Shown: positions 38,274 to 46,654 of the stretch, one piece after another
Numbering within the stretch: the stretch's first letter is position 1
How the letters are laid out: each line of letters starts with the position of its first letter
DNA from: Bacteroidales bacterium
GTDB taxonomy: Bacteria; Bacteroidota; Bacteroidia; Bacteroidales; UBA10428
Direction: 5' to 3'
NCBI GenBank assembly: GCA_016933335.1
Contig: JAFGBD010000032.1
Coordinates: forward strand, 1 to 64,000
Length of the DNA stretch: 64,000 nt
The notes under the pieces: model-generated
The model's database searches: none
What the model was told of the DNA's origin: nothing
Seen by the model: only the letters and a program-made list of their open reading frames with translations
Translations under genes and position numbers: made by a program

Positions 38274-40517
38274 CTATTTAAGATAGAATCCTGCTTCCAG
38301 GACATCTGCCGAGCTTTTACCGACAAATACCCTGAAATCTCCGGATTCAACAAGAAGCTCTCCTTTATAATTGTAAAAGGCGAGATCCGCAGCAGTAAGC
38401 CTGAACACAACTTTCCTTGATTCACCGGGCTCAAGACCGAATTTCTGAAATCCTTTGAGCTCTCTGACGGGCCGTGTAAGACTGGCATACAGATCTCTGA
38501 TATACAGCTGCGTTGTTTCAAATGCTTCATACAGGCCTGAATTTTTTACTGTGATTTCAACTCTGAGTGTATCATCCATGCTTATTGTATCAGCTGACAG
38601 CTTCAGGCCGGAATATTCGAATGTTGTATATGATAATCCATAGCCAAAAGGATACATGGGTCTGTAATCCAGATCGAGATAGAATGCAGCGTGTCCCACA
38701 GGATTTACGGGATCACCCGGGATCATCCCCTGATGGACTTCAGAAGGCGGCCTGCCGGTATTGCGGTGATTATAATAAACAGGTATCTGCCCTTCGGCCC
38801 GTGGAAAAGATATGGTCAGTTTGCCCGAAGGAACGCTCTTTCCGAGAAGCAGGTCAGCTATTGCAGGTCCTGCCATGGTACCCGGATGCCAGGCGTATAG
38901 TATGGCATCGAGCTTATCTTCGATATCTGACAGGATGAGAGGCCTTCCTGCAAGGATGATCCCTACCAGAGGCTTACCGGTTGAGGCAAGGAGGTCTATC
39001 AGCTGTTCCTGTGCGCCCGGCAGGTTCAGAAATGCACGGCTATGGTTTTCACCGGATAGAATGGCTTCTTCTCCCAGGAACAAAAAGATGATCTGTGAGC
39101 TACCGGCAACTTTCAATGCTTCAGCAAAGCCTCGTGTTGATTTATCACGGCTCGATTGCAAACCGGGTGCATAAAGGTATTTCCTGTTATCTTTAAGTGC
39201 CTGAAAAGCTGCCAGCGGTGTCTGTGACTCTTCAGGTCTTCCGTCAGGTGACCAGGCGCCAAGCTGTTCTCGAGGTGCATCGGCTAACGGACCGATAATG
39301 GCAATTCTGTTTACGGGTTCTTTCACAGGCAATACCTGGTTAGAATTCTTCAGTAACACACAGCTTTCAGTTGCCAGTCTTCTGGCAAGTTCAAGATTGT
39401 CTGCAGTAAGTATGACATTTTCGCAGGGGACCTCTGCAATCGGCCTGTCAAATAAACCCAGCCTGTATTTGACCCTCAGTATGTTTTTAACCGCATCATC
39501 AATCAGGCCTGTATTCAGTTCGCCGTTGTTAACAAGACCGGCAAGATTGTTCATGTATGAAGTACTGACCATCTCCATATCCACACCTGCTTTGATGGCT
39601 TTCAAAGCTGCTTCAGAACCGTCTTTGCAAAAGCCGTGCATGATCATTTCTATGATGGCGTCCCAGTCGCTTATGACAAAACCATCAAAATTCCATTCAT
39701 TCCTCAGGATCCGGCGCAATGTGAATTCGTTACCTGATGCAGGTATCCCGTTCAAATCGTTAAAGGCACTCATGATGGTTTGTCCCCCTGCACCAACAAG
39801 GGCTTTGAAGGGAGGGAGATAAATATTCCTTAATTCCGATTCAGGGATCAGGGTCGTATTATAATCTTTTCCGCCTTCAGCATCCCCGTATCCTGCAAAG
39901 TGTTTTCCGCATGAAGCAATTGCTGACGGATCTTTCAGATCATTTCCCTGAAATCCATGCACCATTGCCTTTGCATAGATGCCTGTAAGATACGGATCCT
40001 CTCCGCATCCTTCAGCAACCCTTCCCCAGCGGGGATCCCTGGAAATATCGATCATGGGAGCAAAAGTCCAGTCAATACCTTCGGAAGAAGCCTCCATTGC
40101 TGCAATACGTGCTGCCTTCCTAACCAGTTCCGGGTTCCAGCTGGCTGCCTGTCCCAAAGGAATGGGAAAGACGGTCCTGTAACCGTGTATAACATCACGT
40201 CCGAAAATCAGTGGTATTCCCAGTCTTGATTCCCCGATGGCAATTTTCTGCAGCCTGTTTCTGGTTTCAAGATTCCCCGGATTCAAAAATGATCCCACTT
40301 TACCCTGTCTTACCAGATCGCAAACAGAGTCATGCATGTTTTTCTTTATTTGCAGTTGCTGCAATTGTCCAATCTTTTCTTCCAGGGTCATCAGCACCAG
40401 TATCGAATCGATTTTAGCTTCGATCAGCTGAGATTCGTCCATCTTCTTTCTCAGATCGCTGCAGGAAAGGAATACAAATGTCAGGATGATCGCCAGGGAT
40501 ATAATCTTTTGTGTCAT
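38274..40517 (-). CDS. GH3-family beta-glucosidase-like lipoprotein
   Basis: From ATG 40517 the product has 747 residues and begins with a lipoprotein signal (IILTFVFLSC), so this start is preferred over the in-frame ATG 57 bp upstream. The order is the GH3 N-terminal barrel (FGRDVIHGYRTVFPIPLGQA, then DISRDPRWGRVAEGCGEDPY), with the nucleophile Asp in GFVISDWDAI near residue 282. The alpha/beta sandwich domain and a FnIII-like tail (YIRDLYASLTRPVRELKGF) follow. The architecture matches periplasmic BglX-type beta-glucosidases, also used for beta-xylosides and other beta-linked sugars. It is on the opposite strand to the SusCD run but belongs to the same carbohydrate region. Confidence 0.95.
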   Translation of the reverse strand: MTQKIISLAIILTFVFLSCSDLRKKMDESQLIEAKIDSILVLMTLEEKIGQLQQLQIKKNMHDSVCDLVRQGKVGSFLNPGNLETRNRLQKIAIGESRLGIPLIFGRDVIHGYRTVFPIPLGQAASWNPELVRKAARIAAMEASSEGIDWTFAPMIDISRDPRWGRVAEGCGEDPYLTGIYAKAMVHGFQGNDLKDPSAIASCGKHFAGYGDAEGGKDYNTTLIPESELRNIYLPPFKALVGAGGQTIMSAFNDLNGIPASGNEFTLRRILRNEWNFDGFVISDWDAIIEMIMHGFCKDGSEAALKAIKAGVDMEMVSTSYMNNLAGLVNNGELNTGLIDDAVKNILRVKYRLGLFDRPIAEVPCENVILTADNLELARRLATESCVLLKNSNQVLPVKEPVNRIAIIGPLADAPREQLGAWSPDGRPEESQTPLAAFQALKDNRKYLYAPGLQSSRDKSTRGFAEALKVAGSSQIIFLFLGEEAILSGENHSRAFLNLPGAQEQLIDLLASTGKPLVGIILAGRPLILSDIEDKLDAILYAWHPGTMAGPAIADLLLGKSVPSGKLTISFPRAEGQIPVYYNHRNTGRPPSEVHQGMIPGDPVNPVGHAAFYLDLDYRPMYPFGYGLSYTTFEYSGLKLSADTISMDDTLRVEITVKNSGLYEAFETTQLYIRDLYASLTRPVRELKGFQKFGLEPGESRKVVFRLTAADLAFYNYKGELLVESGDFRVFVGKSSADVLEAGFYLK

Positions 40518-40608
40518 ATTCTTTTTATTAATAATAGATTTGTTACAAAAATAGAACAATCCTTTCTCTGTCAAACCCGATAACTGAAAAAGTTTAAACC
40601 ATACGTAA

Positions 40609-41877
40609 TTATTTTATTGAATCCTTAATTCCCAGTCTCTGATAATTGGTGGCTTTTTCAAAACCCTCGATCCTGAATTTTTTTCTGTCCCTGACCATCC
40701 GGGTCATCCGGCTGAGATCAAAAAAACCGAAAAAGACAGGGAACACGAAGCTTTCACTATCTGATGTCCGGATAACATAGCGCTCCAGGTCTGGATGAAT
40801 TCTTATCATATCAAATAATCCTGTTCCCGGATAAACCCTGTAAAAAAAGTTTATTCCAACTGTCTGAACTGGCTGTTTATCCAGAAAGTCCATCATTTTT
40901 TCTGCATTTCCCATCTCTTCATAGGGGAATCCTGTGGACAGGTCAACGGCAACCTTCAATTGATATTTGTTTGCGAGAAACAACAGATCTCCGATCATCT
41001 TCAGATAATCCTTGCCGGTGTTCTGTGTATCCATGCTCAGTGTTAACATGTCGGCTCCTGACTGATGCAGCCAGTAGAACAAATCTTCATCAAAAGGCTC
41101 CGGTTTCATGTAGAGTGCCCATTTAACCGGGCCTGAAACGGATTTTATGGCCTTGCATACTTCGGTGCAATGCTCAATTTCCAGGTTAAATTCACTGTCG
41201 CACAGGTGAAAATGATGATATCCCAGTTTTCTGATCATGGCGATTTCCTTTCCAACCTGTCCAGGATCATGAAAGATGATCCTTTTGTTTGATTCTGTGC
41301 AAAAAATGCATTTTCCGTCACACCCGATCTGGGTTCTGAAACCTACAATGCCATTATTTCTGATATAGGAAGCATAATCAGATACAATCTTCCTTTCAAA
41401 TTCATGTGCTGAGGCGGTAAAGTCCTCATAACCGTTCAATATTTTCTCCTCACAGTTACCGTTTTCAAGAGACTTTATCAGTCTGATAAAGGCATATTCA
41501 CCCGGACCGCAAACACCATAATCTGCTCCTGTATATTCAATGATTTGTTCCGGCATAATTGAGAATCCTGATCCGCCGAGTACCGTCACACAACCGCATG
41601 ATTTGCATATACCTGTATATTTTTTAATTGCGGGCAGAAAGAATTCGTTCTGATGATACAGTACGGTGTCTGTTTGCCGGACTGTAATAGCAGCGATATC
41701 CGGAAGATAATCGTTCAGGGTTCTGAGAAGCTCATCTTCAGGTGCTTCAGAAAAACACAGATCAAGAACCGAAAATTCAATATCCCGTGAAAGGAGGGAT
41801 GCTGACAGATACTCAATTCCCACCGGAATAACAGGAGGGTAATGATATCTGTTCGGATTAATAAATAATACTCTCAT
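40609..41877 (-). CDS. radical SAM protein with N-terminal B12-binding-type domain
   Basis: A 422-residue cytoplasmic protein. Residues about 1-140 form a Rossmann-like B12-binding-type domain (MRVLFINPNRY, PVGIEYLSASLL, VLGGSGFS); the classical DxHxxG corrinoid loop is not evident. A radical SAM barrel follows, with the cluster motif C-x3-C-x2-C in GCDGKCIFC near residue 190. Such enzymes perform varied methylations, ring formations or P-methylations. The substrate is not readable. It lies 91 bp upstream of the GH3 start on the same strand. Because the same locus carries three UROD-like proteins, a link with methyl or cobalamin chemistry is tempting but unproven. Confidence 0.86.
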   Translation of the reverse strand: MRVLFINPNRYHYPPVIPVGIEYLSASLLSRDIEFSVLDLCFSEAPEDELLRTLNDYLPDIAAITVRQTDTVLYHQNEFFLPAIKKYTGICKSCGCVTVLGGSGFSIMPEQIIEYTGADYGVCGPGEYAFIRLIKSLENGNCEEKILNGYEDFTASAHEFERKIVSDYASYIRNNGIVGFRTQIGCDGKCIFCTESNKRIIFHDPGQVGKEIAMIRKLGYHHFHLCDSEFNLEIEHCTEVCKAIKSVSGPVKWALYMKPEPFDEDLFYWLHQSGADMLTLSMDTQNTGKDYLKMIGDLLFLANKYQLKVAVDLSTGFPYEEMGNAEKMMDFLDKQPVQTVGINFFYRVYPGTGLFDMIRIHPDLERYVIRTSDSESFVFPVFFGFFDLSRMTRMVRDRKKFRIEGFEKATNYQRLGIKDSIK

Positions 41878-41988
41878 CCTTCACCTGAAAAAAAACAACA
41901 TACAAATATATCAGAACATGGTGAGAATGGTTGCCGATTCTTGTCCATCTTTCATAAATTCCTTAATTTTATCTAAAATCATACAATC

Positions 41989-43386
41989 ATGTACCCAGAA
42001 TGCAAATACAAATTACGGTTTGCTTTAACGGCATTGTTTTTCGGATTATCTTCATTGATTTTCGGTCAAACGGGAAATATGGTAATCAATCCGGATTTTG
42101 AGGATCATGATGAATGTCCGGAATCTCATAATCCTGAAAACCAGTCTCATAAACTTGTTCCAGGGTGGTCTTATCCGACTTTTGCCGCACCTGATTATTT
42201 CAATCGCTGCGGCTCAAAAGACGCTGATGTGCCACAGAATTTTGCCGGCTACAGTGAACCGAAATCAGGTGACGGTTATGTGGGAGCCATACTGACAGGT
42301 AGCGATGAAAGCAGGCGGGAATACATTCAGGGTGAATTGATCACCCCCATGATAGCCGGGGAGAAATATTGTGTAACATATCACTACAGGCTTGCCTCGG
42401 GTTCAAGGCTTGCTGTGGATCAGATCAGCGTATATTTTTCCAATGCCAGGATTGTGACAGAGGGCATCGAAGCGATGGGCGTAATTCCCCAGCTGACCAC
42501 CCGCGAAGGATTGTTTTTTGATAATGTGGAGGACTGGGAACAGGTTTGTCAGGTATATGAAGCCAAAGGAGGTGAGAAGTATTTTACGATCGGGAATTTC
42601 AAAAACTATGAAAACACGAATTATGTTGTTACAGACAAGAATATTGTAAATCTGAGAAACAAGGCTTATGCCTATTATTATTTTGATGATGTGGCCGTGC
42701 GAAAAATAGACGATTGCAATGTTTGTCCCTGTATCCTGCATAATTTCGAGGCCAGGATCGTAGACTCAAGCTATACAGGGGGCAGGGATCCTATAACAGG
42801 AGAGGTCAAAAGGATTATCAACGACGGACATATAAGGATTGCCATGGTCGGGGGAACACCTCCTTATAAGGTAGTCTGGAATAATAAAACCACAGGCAGC
42901 GAATTGAAGAATCTTCCGGCAGGGAGATATGAATATGTCGCATCTGATTATTACAACTGCAAATCAAAAGGAACCGTCATCTTTACAGAACCCGGGATTA
43001 CATCAGATAAATTTGAAGACGGACTGAAAAACATACAGGAAGGATCATCAATTGTCCTGAGGAACATCTTTTTTGAATTCAACAAGACTGACCTGTTACC
43101 GGAATCGTATGAAGAACTTGACAAAGTGGTTGCTTTCATGGTTGAGAATGATATCAGGAAAATAGAAATTTCCGGTCATACCGACAGCGAAGGTTCGGAA
43201 ACATATAATCAGAAACTCTCTGAGGGAAGGGCAGCCTCTGTTGTAGGCTATCTTGTGAGTCATGGCGTCGATCCTTCACGCATGACAGCAACAGGATGCG
43301 GAGAATCAAGGCCGATAGATACAAACCGGAGTGAGGAGGGCAGGGCACAGAACCGGAGGGTTGAGTTTACACTGATAAAAAGATAA
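41989..43386 (+). CDS. OmpA-family outer-membrane/peptidoglycan-binding protein
   Basis: A 465-residue exported protein: signal peptide MYPECKYKLRFALTALFFGL to about IFGQ. Residues about 28-245 form a galactose-binding-like or jelly-roll domain (MVINPDFEDHDECP, YCVTYHYRLASG), a type found in Bacteroidota OmpA-fusion proteins. A cysteine pair (CNVCPC) near residue 245 precedes a repeat-like segment (GTPPYKVVWNNKTTGSELKN) of the SprB/PKD-like kind. The C-terminal OmpA domain (about 355-465) has FFEFNKTDLLPESYEELDK and the peptidoglycan-binding ISGHTDSEGSETYNQKLSEG block, plus the QNRRVEF ending. It anchors the envelope to peptidoglycan. It stands alone, with the next gene 107 bp downstream on the same strand. 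Confidence 0.92.
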   Translation: MYPECKYKLRFALTALFFGLSSLIFGQTGNMVINPDFEDHDECPESHNPENQSHKLVPGWSYPTFAAPDYFNRCGSKDADVPQNFAGYSEPKSGDGYVGAILTGSDESRREYIQGELITPMIAGEKYCVTYHYRLASGSRLAVDQISVYFSNARIVTEGIEAMGVIPQLTTREGLFFDNVEDWEQVCQVYEAKGGEKYFTIGNFKNYENTNYVVTDKNIVNLRNKAYAYYYFDDVAVRKIDDCNVCPCILHNFEARIVDSSYTGGRDPITGEVKRIINDGHIRIAMVGGTPPYKVVWNNKTTGSELKNLPAGRYEYVASDYYNCKSKGTVIFTEPGITSDKFEDGLKNIQEGSSIVLRNIFFEFNKTDLLPESYEELDKVVAFMVENDIRKIEISGHTDSEGSETYNQKLSEGRAASVVGYLVSHGVDPSRMTATGCGESRPIDTNRSEEGRAQNRRVEFTLIKR

Positions 43387-43493
43387 ATATCTGTGAGAAA
43401 CAATGAGCTGAATCCTGATAAACCGGAAAATCTATGGTCGTGACAGGTTCTTCGGGATTCATGTAATTAAAAACATAACAATAAATAATACAC

Positions 43494-45464
43494 ATGAAGA
43501 AGATCTGCATCATCATCATCTGTCATTTGTTCCTCCTGAATGTGTTCCCCCAAAACATGAAAAGAGGATTCAAACAGCTGGAAAAGCTTGACTATGAAAA
43601 AGCAAAAGAGATTTTTGACCAGGAGCAGAAGCTTTCAGGCGAAAGCCCCGCTGCTGGTTTTGGACGAATGGTCATTTTTGGTGATGAGAATTCTCCCTAT
43701 TACAACCTTATAGAAGCATGGTCTTGTGCCAGGATTGTTCAAAAGAACATAGCTAACCTCGGTCCGGAAGAAAAAGAGATCATAGCTGAATATTTTGTTA
43801 ATACCGAAACACGCAGAAGCAACTGGCCGGTCAATAAGAAAATCCTGCAAGCCATTGGTGCTGTTGAAGCCAGATTGATTAAGTATATCAGAGAGGAAAA
43901 CAACCTCAGACTTGCATACGACGTTATTGAAAAATTCCCCGACTTCAGATATTATAATAATGTCATACATATACGTAACCAGCTTGAATTCAGAAAATAT
44001 GAGAAACAAAATACGCTTGACGGATACCTGGAATTCATGAGTAAATTTCCTGAAGCCGCACAGAACGAGAAAGCAATAAAATACCGCGATAAGATGGCAT
44101 TTGAAAAAGCAAGGAGCATCAATACAGTGGATGCCTATGAAAACTATATGAAAAGATATCCAAAGGCAGCTGACTATGGCAATGCCATTAAGCTCAGAAA
44201 TGCAGCTGCATTCAGACTGGCAAAGCAGCAAAATACAATCGAGGCGTTTGAGTATTTTATTAACAGGTACCACGATGCCCTTGAAATACCTGATGCGAAA
44301 AGGATTCAGCAACAGCTTCTGTACGATTATGCCAGAAAAATACAAACGCTGGAAGCATATAACGAATTTATTGCCAAATATCCTGAAGGCAGTCAGTACA
44401 TCGATATCTTTAATCTGAAGTCCCTTGATCTCGGCATGAAATTCTTCAACGCCTCGGGGTTAAACTGGAATAATGTTGTCTGGTGCAGAAGCTTTGATAA
44501 TAAGATGTTTCCGGAGAACGCAGCCGGACTGGCTGTGACGGCAACAAATAACTATATTGTGGCCGGTAATACCATGCAAACCGATTCTGCATACAGGGAT
44601 GCATGGATCATAAAGCTGGATGAGAACGGAAAAATGATCTGGAACAAGATAGTAGGAGGCAGGTACCATGACAGTATCCTCGCAGTTACTCTTAATAACG
44701 ACCAGGATATTTTAGCTCTCGGATATACCTGGTTAACACCGGATAGTGCTTCAAAGGAGGGATGGTTATTCAAGATTGATGACGAAGGCAGGAAGATCTG
44801 GAACAGAAGTCTTGGTAAATGGAATATTACTTCGTTCACAATAAATTCAGCAAATGAAATTTTCATCGGGGGATATCAGCAAAATGATTCACTGGAAAAT
44901 AAATACAGGCTGATGGTTATCAATAACGGGGGAAAGAAACTATGGGAAAGAACCTATGTCTCATCGGGAGAAATAACAGGCATGCTGACCGGATATGACG
45001 ACAATATTACTATAGGAGGTTCCGGATGGACATTTAAAATGACTGCGAAAGGATATATTATCCGGGAAAATCATTTTGAAAACAAAGACAGCATTACATG
45101 TATTACCGGGCTGACTGACGGTAGCATATTACTTGGCGGTTTGAGGGATTCCACGAGAAGAATGCTGGTGAAATTTGACAGTAACGGCAGGAAAGTCTGG
45201 GAAAGAATTCATGATAATCCTGAATCCACAGTACTGAAAAGCATACAACCTGTCAGTAACTCCGGTTATCTTGGTTACCTGACTTCACCCGGCAGGGAGA
45301 TGCTGGTTTATTACGGTCTTAATGGTGATGAGCAGCATCATGTTCCGATACCTCACAATTTGAAAATAAGCTCGTATTTAATGGATGTCCGGGGAAATCT
45401 GATGATTCAGATGACTGCTGGCGGGAATATGATCCTGATAAAAAACACAGGTTCGGATCTTTAG
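43494..45464 (+). CDS. exported protein with 37-residue helical repeats and a beta-propeller-like half
   Basis: A 656-residue exported protein with a signal peptide (to about residue 20, FPQ). Its first half carries about five tandem helical repeats of 36-37 residues in the region 135-310. Their consensus is close to NTxxAYxxFxxKYPxAxxxxxAIKxR, for example NTVDAYENYMKRYPKA and NTIEAFEYFINRYHDA. The second half (about 330-656) has repeated beta strands of the form DAWIIKLDENGKMIWNKI, RKIWNRSLG and GGKKLWERTY, as in quinoprotein/WD-like beta-propellers. The combination resembles envelope scaffold proteins but no named family is recognised. It lies 107 bp after the OmpA gene. Confidence 0.72.
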   Translation: MKKICIIIICHLFLLNVFPQNMKRGFKQLEKLDYEKAKEIFDQEQKLSGESPAAGFGRMVIFGDENSPYYNLIEAWSCARIVQKNIANLGPEEKEIIAEYFVNTETRRSNWPVNKKILQAIGAVEARLIKYIREENNLRLAYDVIEKFPDFRYYNNVIHIRNQLEFRKYEKQNTLDGYLEFMSKFPEAAQNEKAIKYRDKMAFEKARSINTVDAYENYMKRYPKAADYGNAIKLRNAAAFRLAKQQNTIEAFEYFINRYHDALEIPDAKRIQQQLLYDYARKIQTLEAYNEFIAKYPEGSQYIDIFNLKSLDLGMKFFNASGLNWNNVVWCRSFDNKMFPENAAGLAVTATNNYIVAGNTMQTDSAYRDAWIIKLDENGKMIWNKIVGGRYHDSILAVTLNNDQDILALGYTWLTPDSASKEGWLFKIDDEGRKIWNRSLGKWNITSFTINSANEIFIGGYQQNDSLENKYRLMVINNGGKKLWERTYVSSGEITGMLTGYDDNITIGGSGWTFKMTAKGYIIRENHFENKDSITCITGLTDGSILLGGLRDSTRRMLVKFDSNGRKVWERIHDNPESTVLKSIQPVSNSGYLGYLTSPGREMLVYYGLNGDEQHHVPIPHNLKISSYLMDVRGNLMIQMTAGGNMILIKNTGSDL

Positions 45465-45603
45465 TTATCCGGCTGACTTATTATTTATTGCAGGGTAAAT
45501 GGCATCCTCTTCATTCTCTGTGCATACAGGTGCATAAATTACAAGTATCATCAGGAGAACAAAGCATAATATGAAGAAATAGAACAATCCGAACAAAAAA
45601 AGA

Positions 45604-45674
45604 TTTGTCAATAAAATATTGATATTCGTCAACAATATTGATAGATTAATCATCGTTTTTTAACTGTTCGTCAA
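45604..45674 (-). promoter_or_regulatory. operator-like array of TTGACGAA boxes at exact 21-bp period (array A)
   Basis: Read on the minus strand, TTGACGAA lies at 45674-45667, a degenerate copy at 45653-45646, TTGACGAA at 45632-45625 and TTGACAAA at 45611-45604. The starts are spaced exactly 21 bp, two helical turns, which is the geometry expected for a protein lying along one face of the DNA. The array sits between the propeller-protein gene and the phosphatase gene, 77 bp before its ATG. The same boxes recur at 49182-49231. The binding factor is unknown. Confidence 0.6.
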
Positions 45675-45676
45675 AC

Positions 45677-45708
45677 TTTGTAAATACTTTTACGTAATTT
45701 TATCGTAA
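45677..45708 (+). promoter_or_regulatory. candidate promoter for the SpoIIE-type phosphatase gene
   Basis: TTTG at 45677-45680 and TATCGTAA at 45701-45708 are separated by 20 bp, the usual Bacteroidota spacing; the -7 element is a poor match. The TTCGTCAA box at 45667-45674 abuts the -33 element. Low-confidence call from pattern and position. Confidence 0.35.
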
Positions 45709-45711
45709 AAG
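45687..45711. promoter_or_regulatory. inverted repeat overlapping the phosphatase promoter
   Basis: CTTTTACG (45687-45694) and CGTAAAAG (45704-45711) are perfect reverse complements around a 9-bp spacer. The dyad overlaps the putative -7 region of the phosphatase promoter, a position suited to a repressor. Confidence 0.45.
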
Positions 45712-45750
45712 ATGTGTTTTCCCCCTTTTTTTTTTTGATAAAAAAAAGAA

Positions 45751-46581
45751 ATGTCTTCTGATAAAGAGCTGCATTCGACCATTCACAATCTGAAACATGA
45801 GATTCACCGGCAAAAGAAAGAGTTGACCGAAAGCATCAGATATGCCAGTTACATTCAGAAAGCTTTATTACCTTCACCCTTGTTGTTCAAAAAATTACTG
45901 CCTGATCATTTTGTTCTTTTTCAACCCAAAGACATTGTCAGCGGGGACTTTTTCTGGATTACCAGGAAAAAATCAGATATCATTATTGCCGTGGCAGATT
46001 GTACCGGCCATGGTGTTCCCGGAGCGTTTATGAGTATTCTGGGGATCACAACCCTGAATGAGGTGATAAACAGAGGATCTTACTCTTCTGCAGGATCAAT
46101 TCTAAACCAGCTCAGGGAGGGCATCATGAAGGCACTAAATCAGACCGGGGAAGAGTATGAGCAGAAGGATGGTATTGATATGGCAATCTGCAAATTAAAT
46201 ACTGAAAGTAATGAGATTGAATATGCCGGTGCGTTTAATCCGATTTATATTATCCAGAACAGGCGGCTTACCGAAATTGATGGAGATAAAATGCCTATTG
46301 GTATATCGGCAGAAGAAGAGAGACCATTTAAAACCCACAGGTTTTCTTTGAAACCTGATAATGTCATCTATCTTTTCACAGATGGTTTTGTGGATCAATT
46401 TGGAGGTGCCATGGGGAAAAAATACAAATACCAGCCCTTCCGGAAACTGATTCTGAAGATCCATGAATTACCCATGCATAAACAAAAAGAAATGCTTCTA
46501 AATGAATTTGAAAAATGGAAAGGATCCCATCAACAGCTCGATGATCTGTTGATTGTTGGTTTCAGGTACCAATGTGGATAA
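45751..46581 (+). CDS. SpoIIE/PP2C-type serine phosphatase
   Basis: A 276-residue cytoplasmic phosphatase of the SpoIIE/RsbU group. A short helical N-terminus (about 1-45, likely coiled coil) leads into the domain. Hallmark metal-binding motifs are DIVSGDFFW (61-69), DCTGHGVPGAFMS (about 85-97), TDGFVDQFGG (about 210) and a C-terminal DDLLIVGF (about 265). These enzymes dephosphorylate anti-anti-sigma or other phosphoserine proteins. No sensor domain is attached, so input must come from a partner. The upstream gap carries array A, a dyad and a run of C5 followed by T11. A 73-bp gap separates it from the OLD-like ATPase gene, which may be co-transcribed. Confidence 0.9.
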   Translation: MSSDKELHSTIHNLKHEIHRQKKELTESIRYASYIQKALLPSPLLFKKLLPDHFVLFQPKDIVSGDFFWITRKKSDIIIAVADCTGHGVPGAFMSILGITTLNEVINRGSYSSAGSILNQLREGIMKALNQTGEEYEQKDGIDMAICKLNTESNEIEYAGAFNPIYIIQNRRLTEIDGDKMPIGISAEEERPFKTHRFSLKPDNVIYLFTDGFVDQFGGAMGKKYKYQPFRKLILKIHELPMHKQKEMLLNEFEKWKGSHQQLDDLLIVGFRYQCG

Positions 46582-46654
46582 CTCTTATCAGTCAATGTAA
46601 AATTGACTTAAAATTTTAGCTATTTTCACTTTTGAATCAATTATTACAAATAAC

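Noticed and set aside
45465-45653. 62-codon minus-strand hydrophobic frame beside array A
   Set aside because: Its start lies inside the TTGACGAA repeats, so the repeated ILLTN residues come from the DNA repeat. A shorter start (45551) is too short to be convincing. A small gene here is possible but not supported.
45721-45749. C5-T11 homopolymer run before the phosphatase gene as a phase-variable switch
   Set aside because: It is upstream of the start codon and nothing shows that its length varies; only suggestive.
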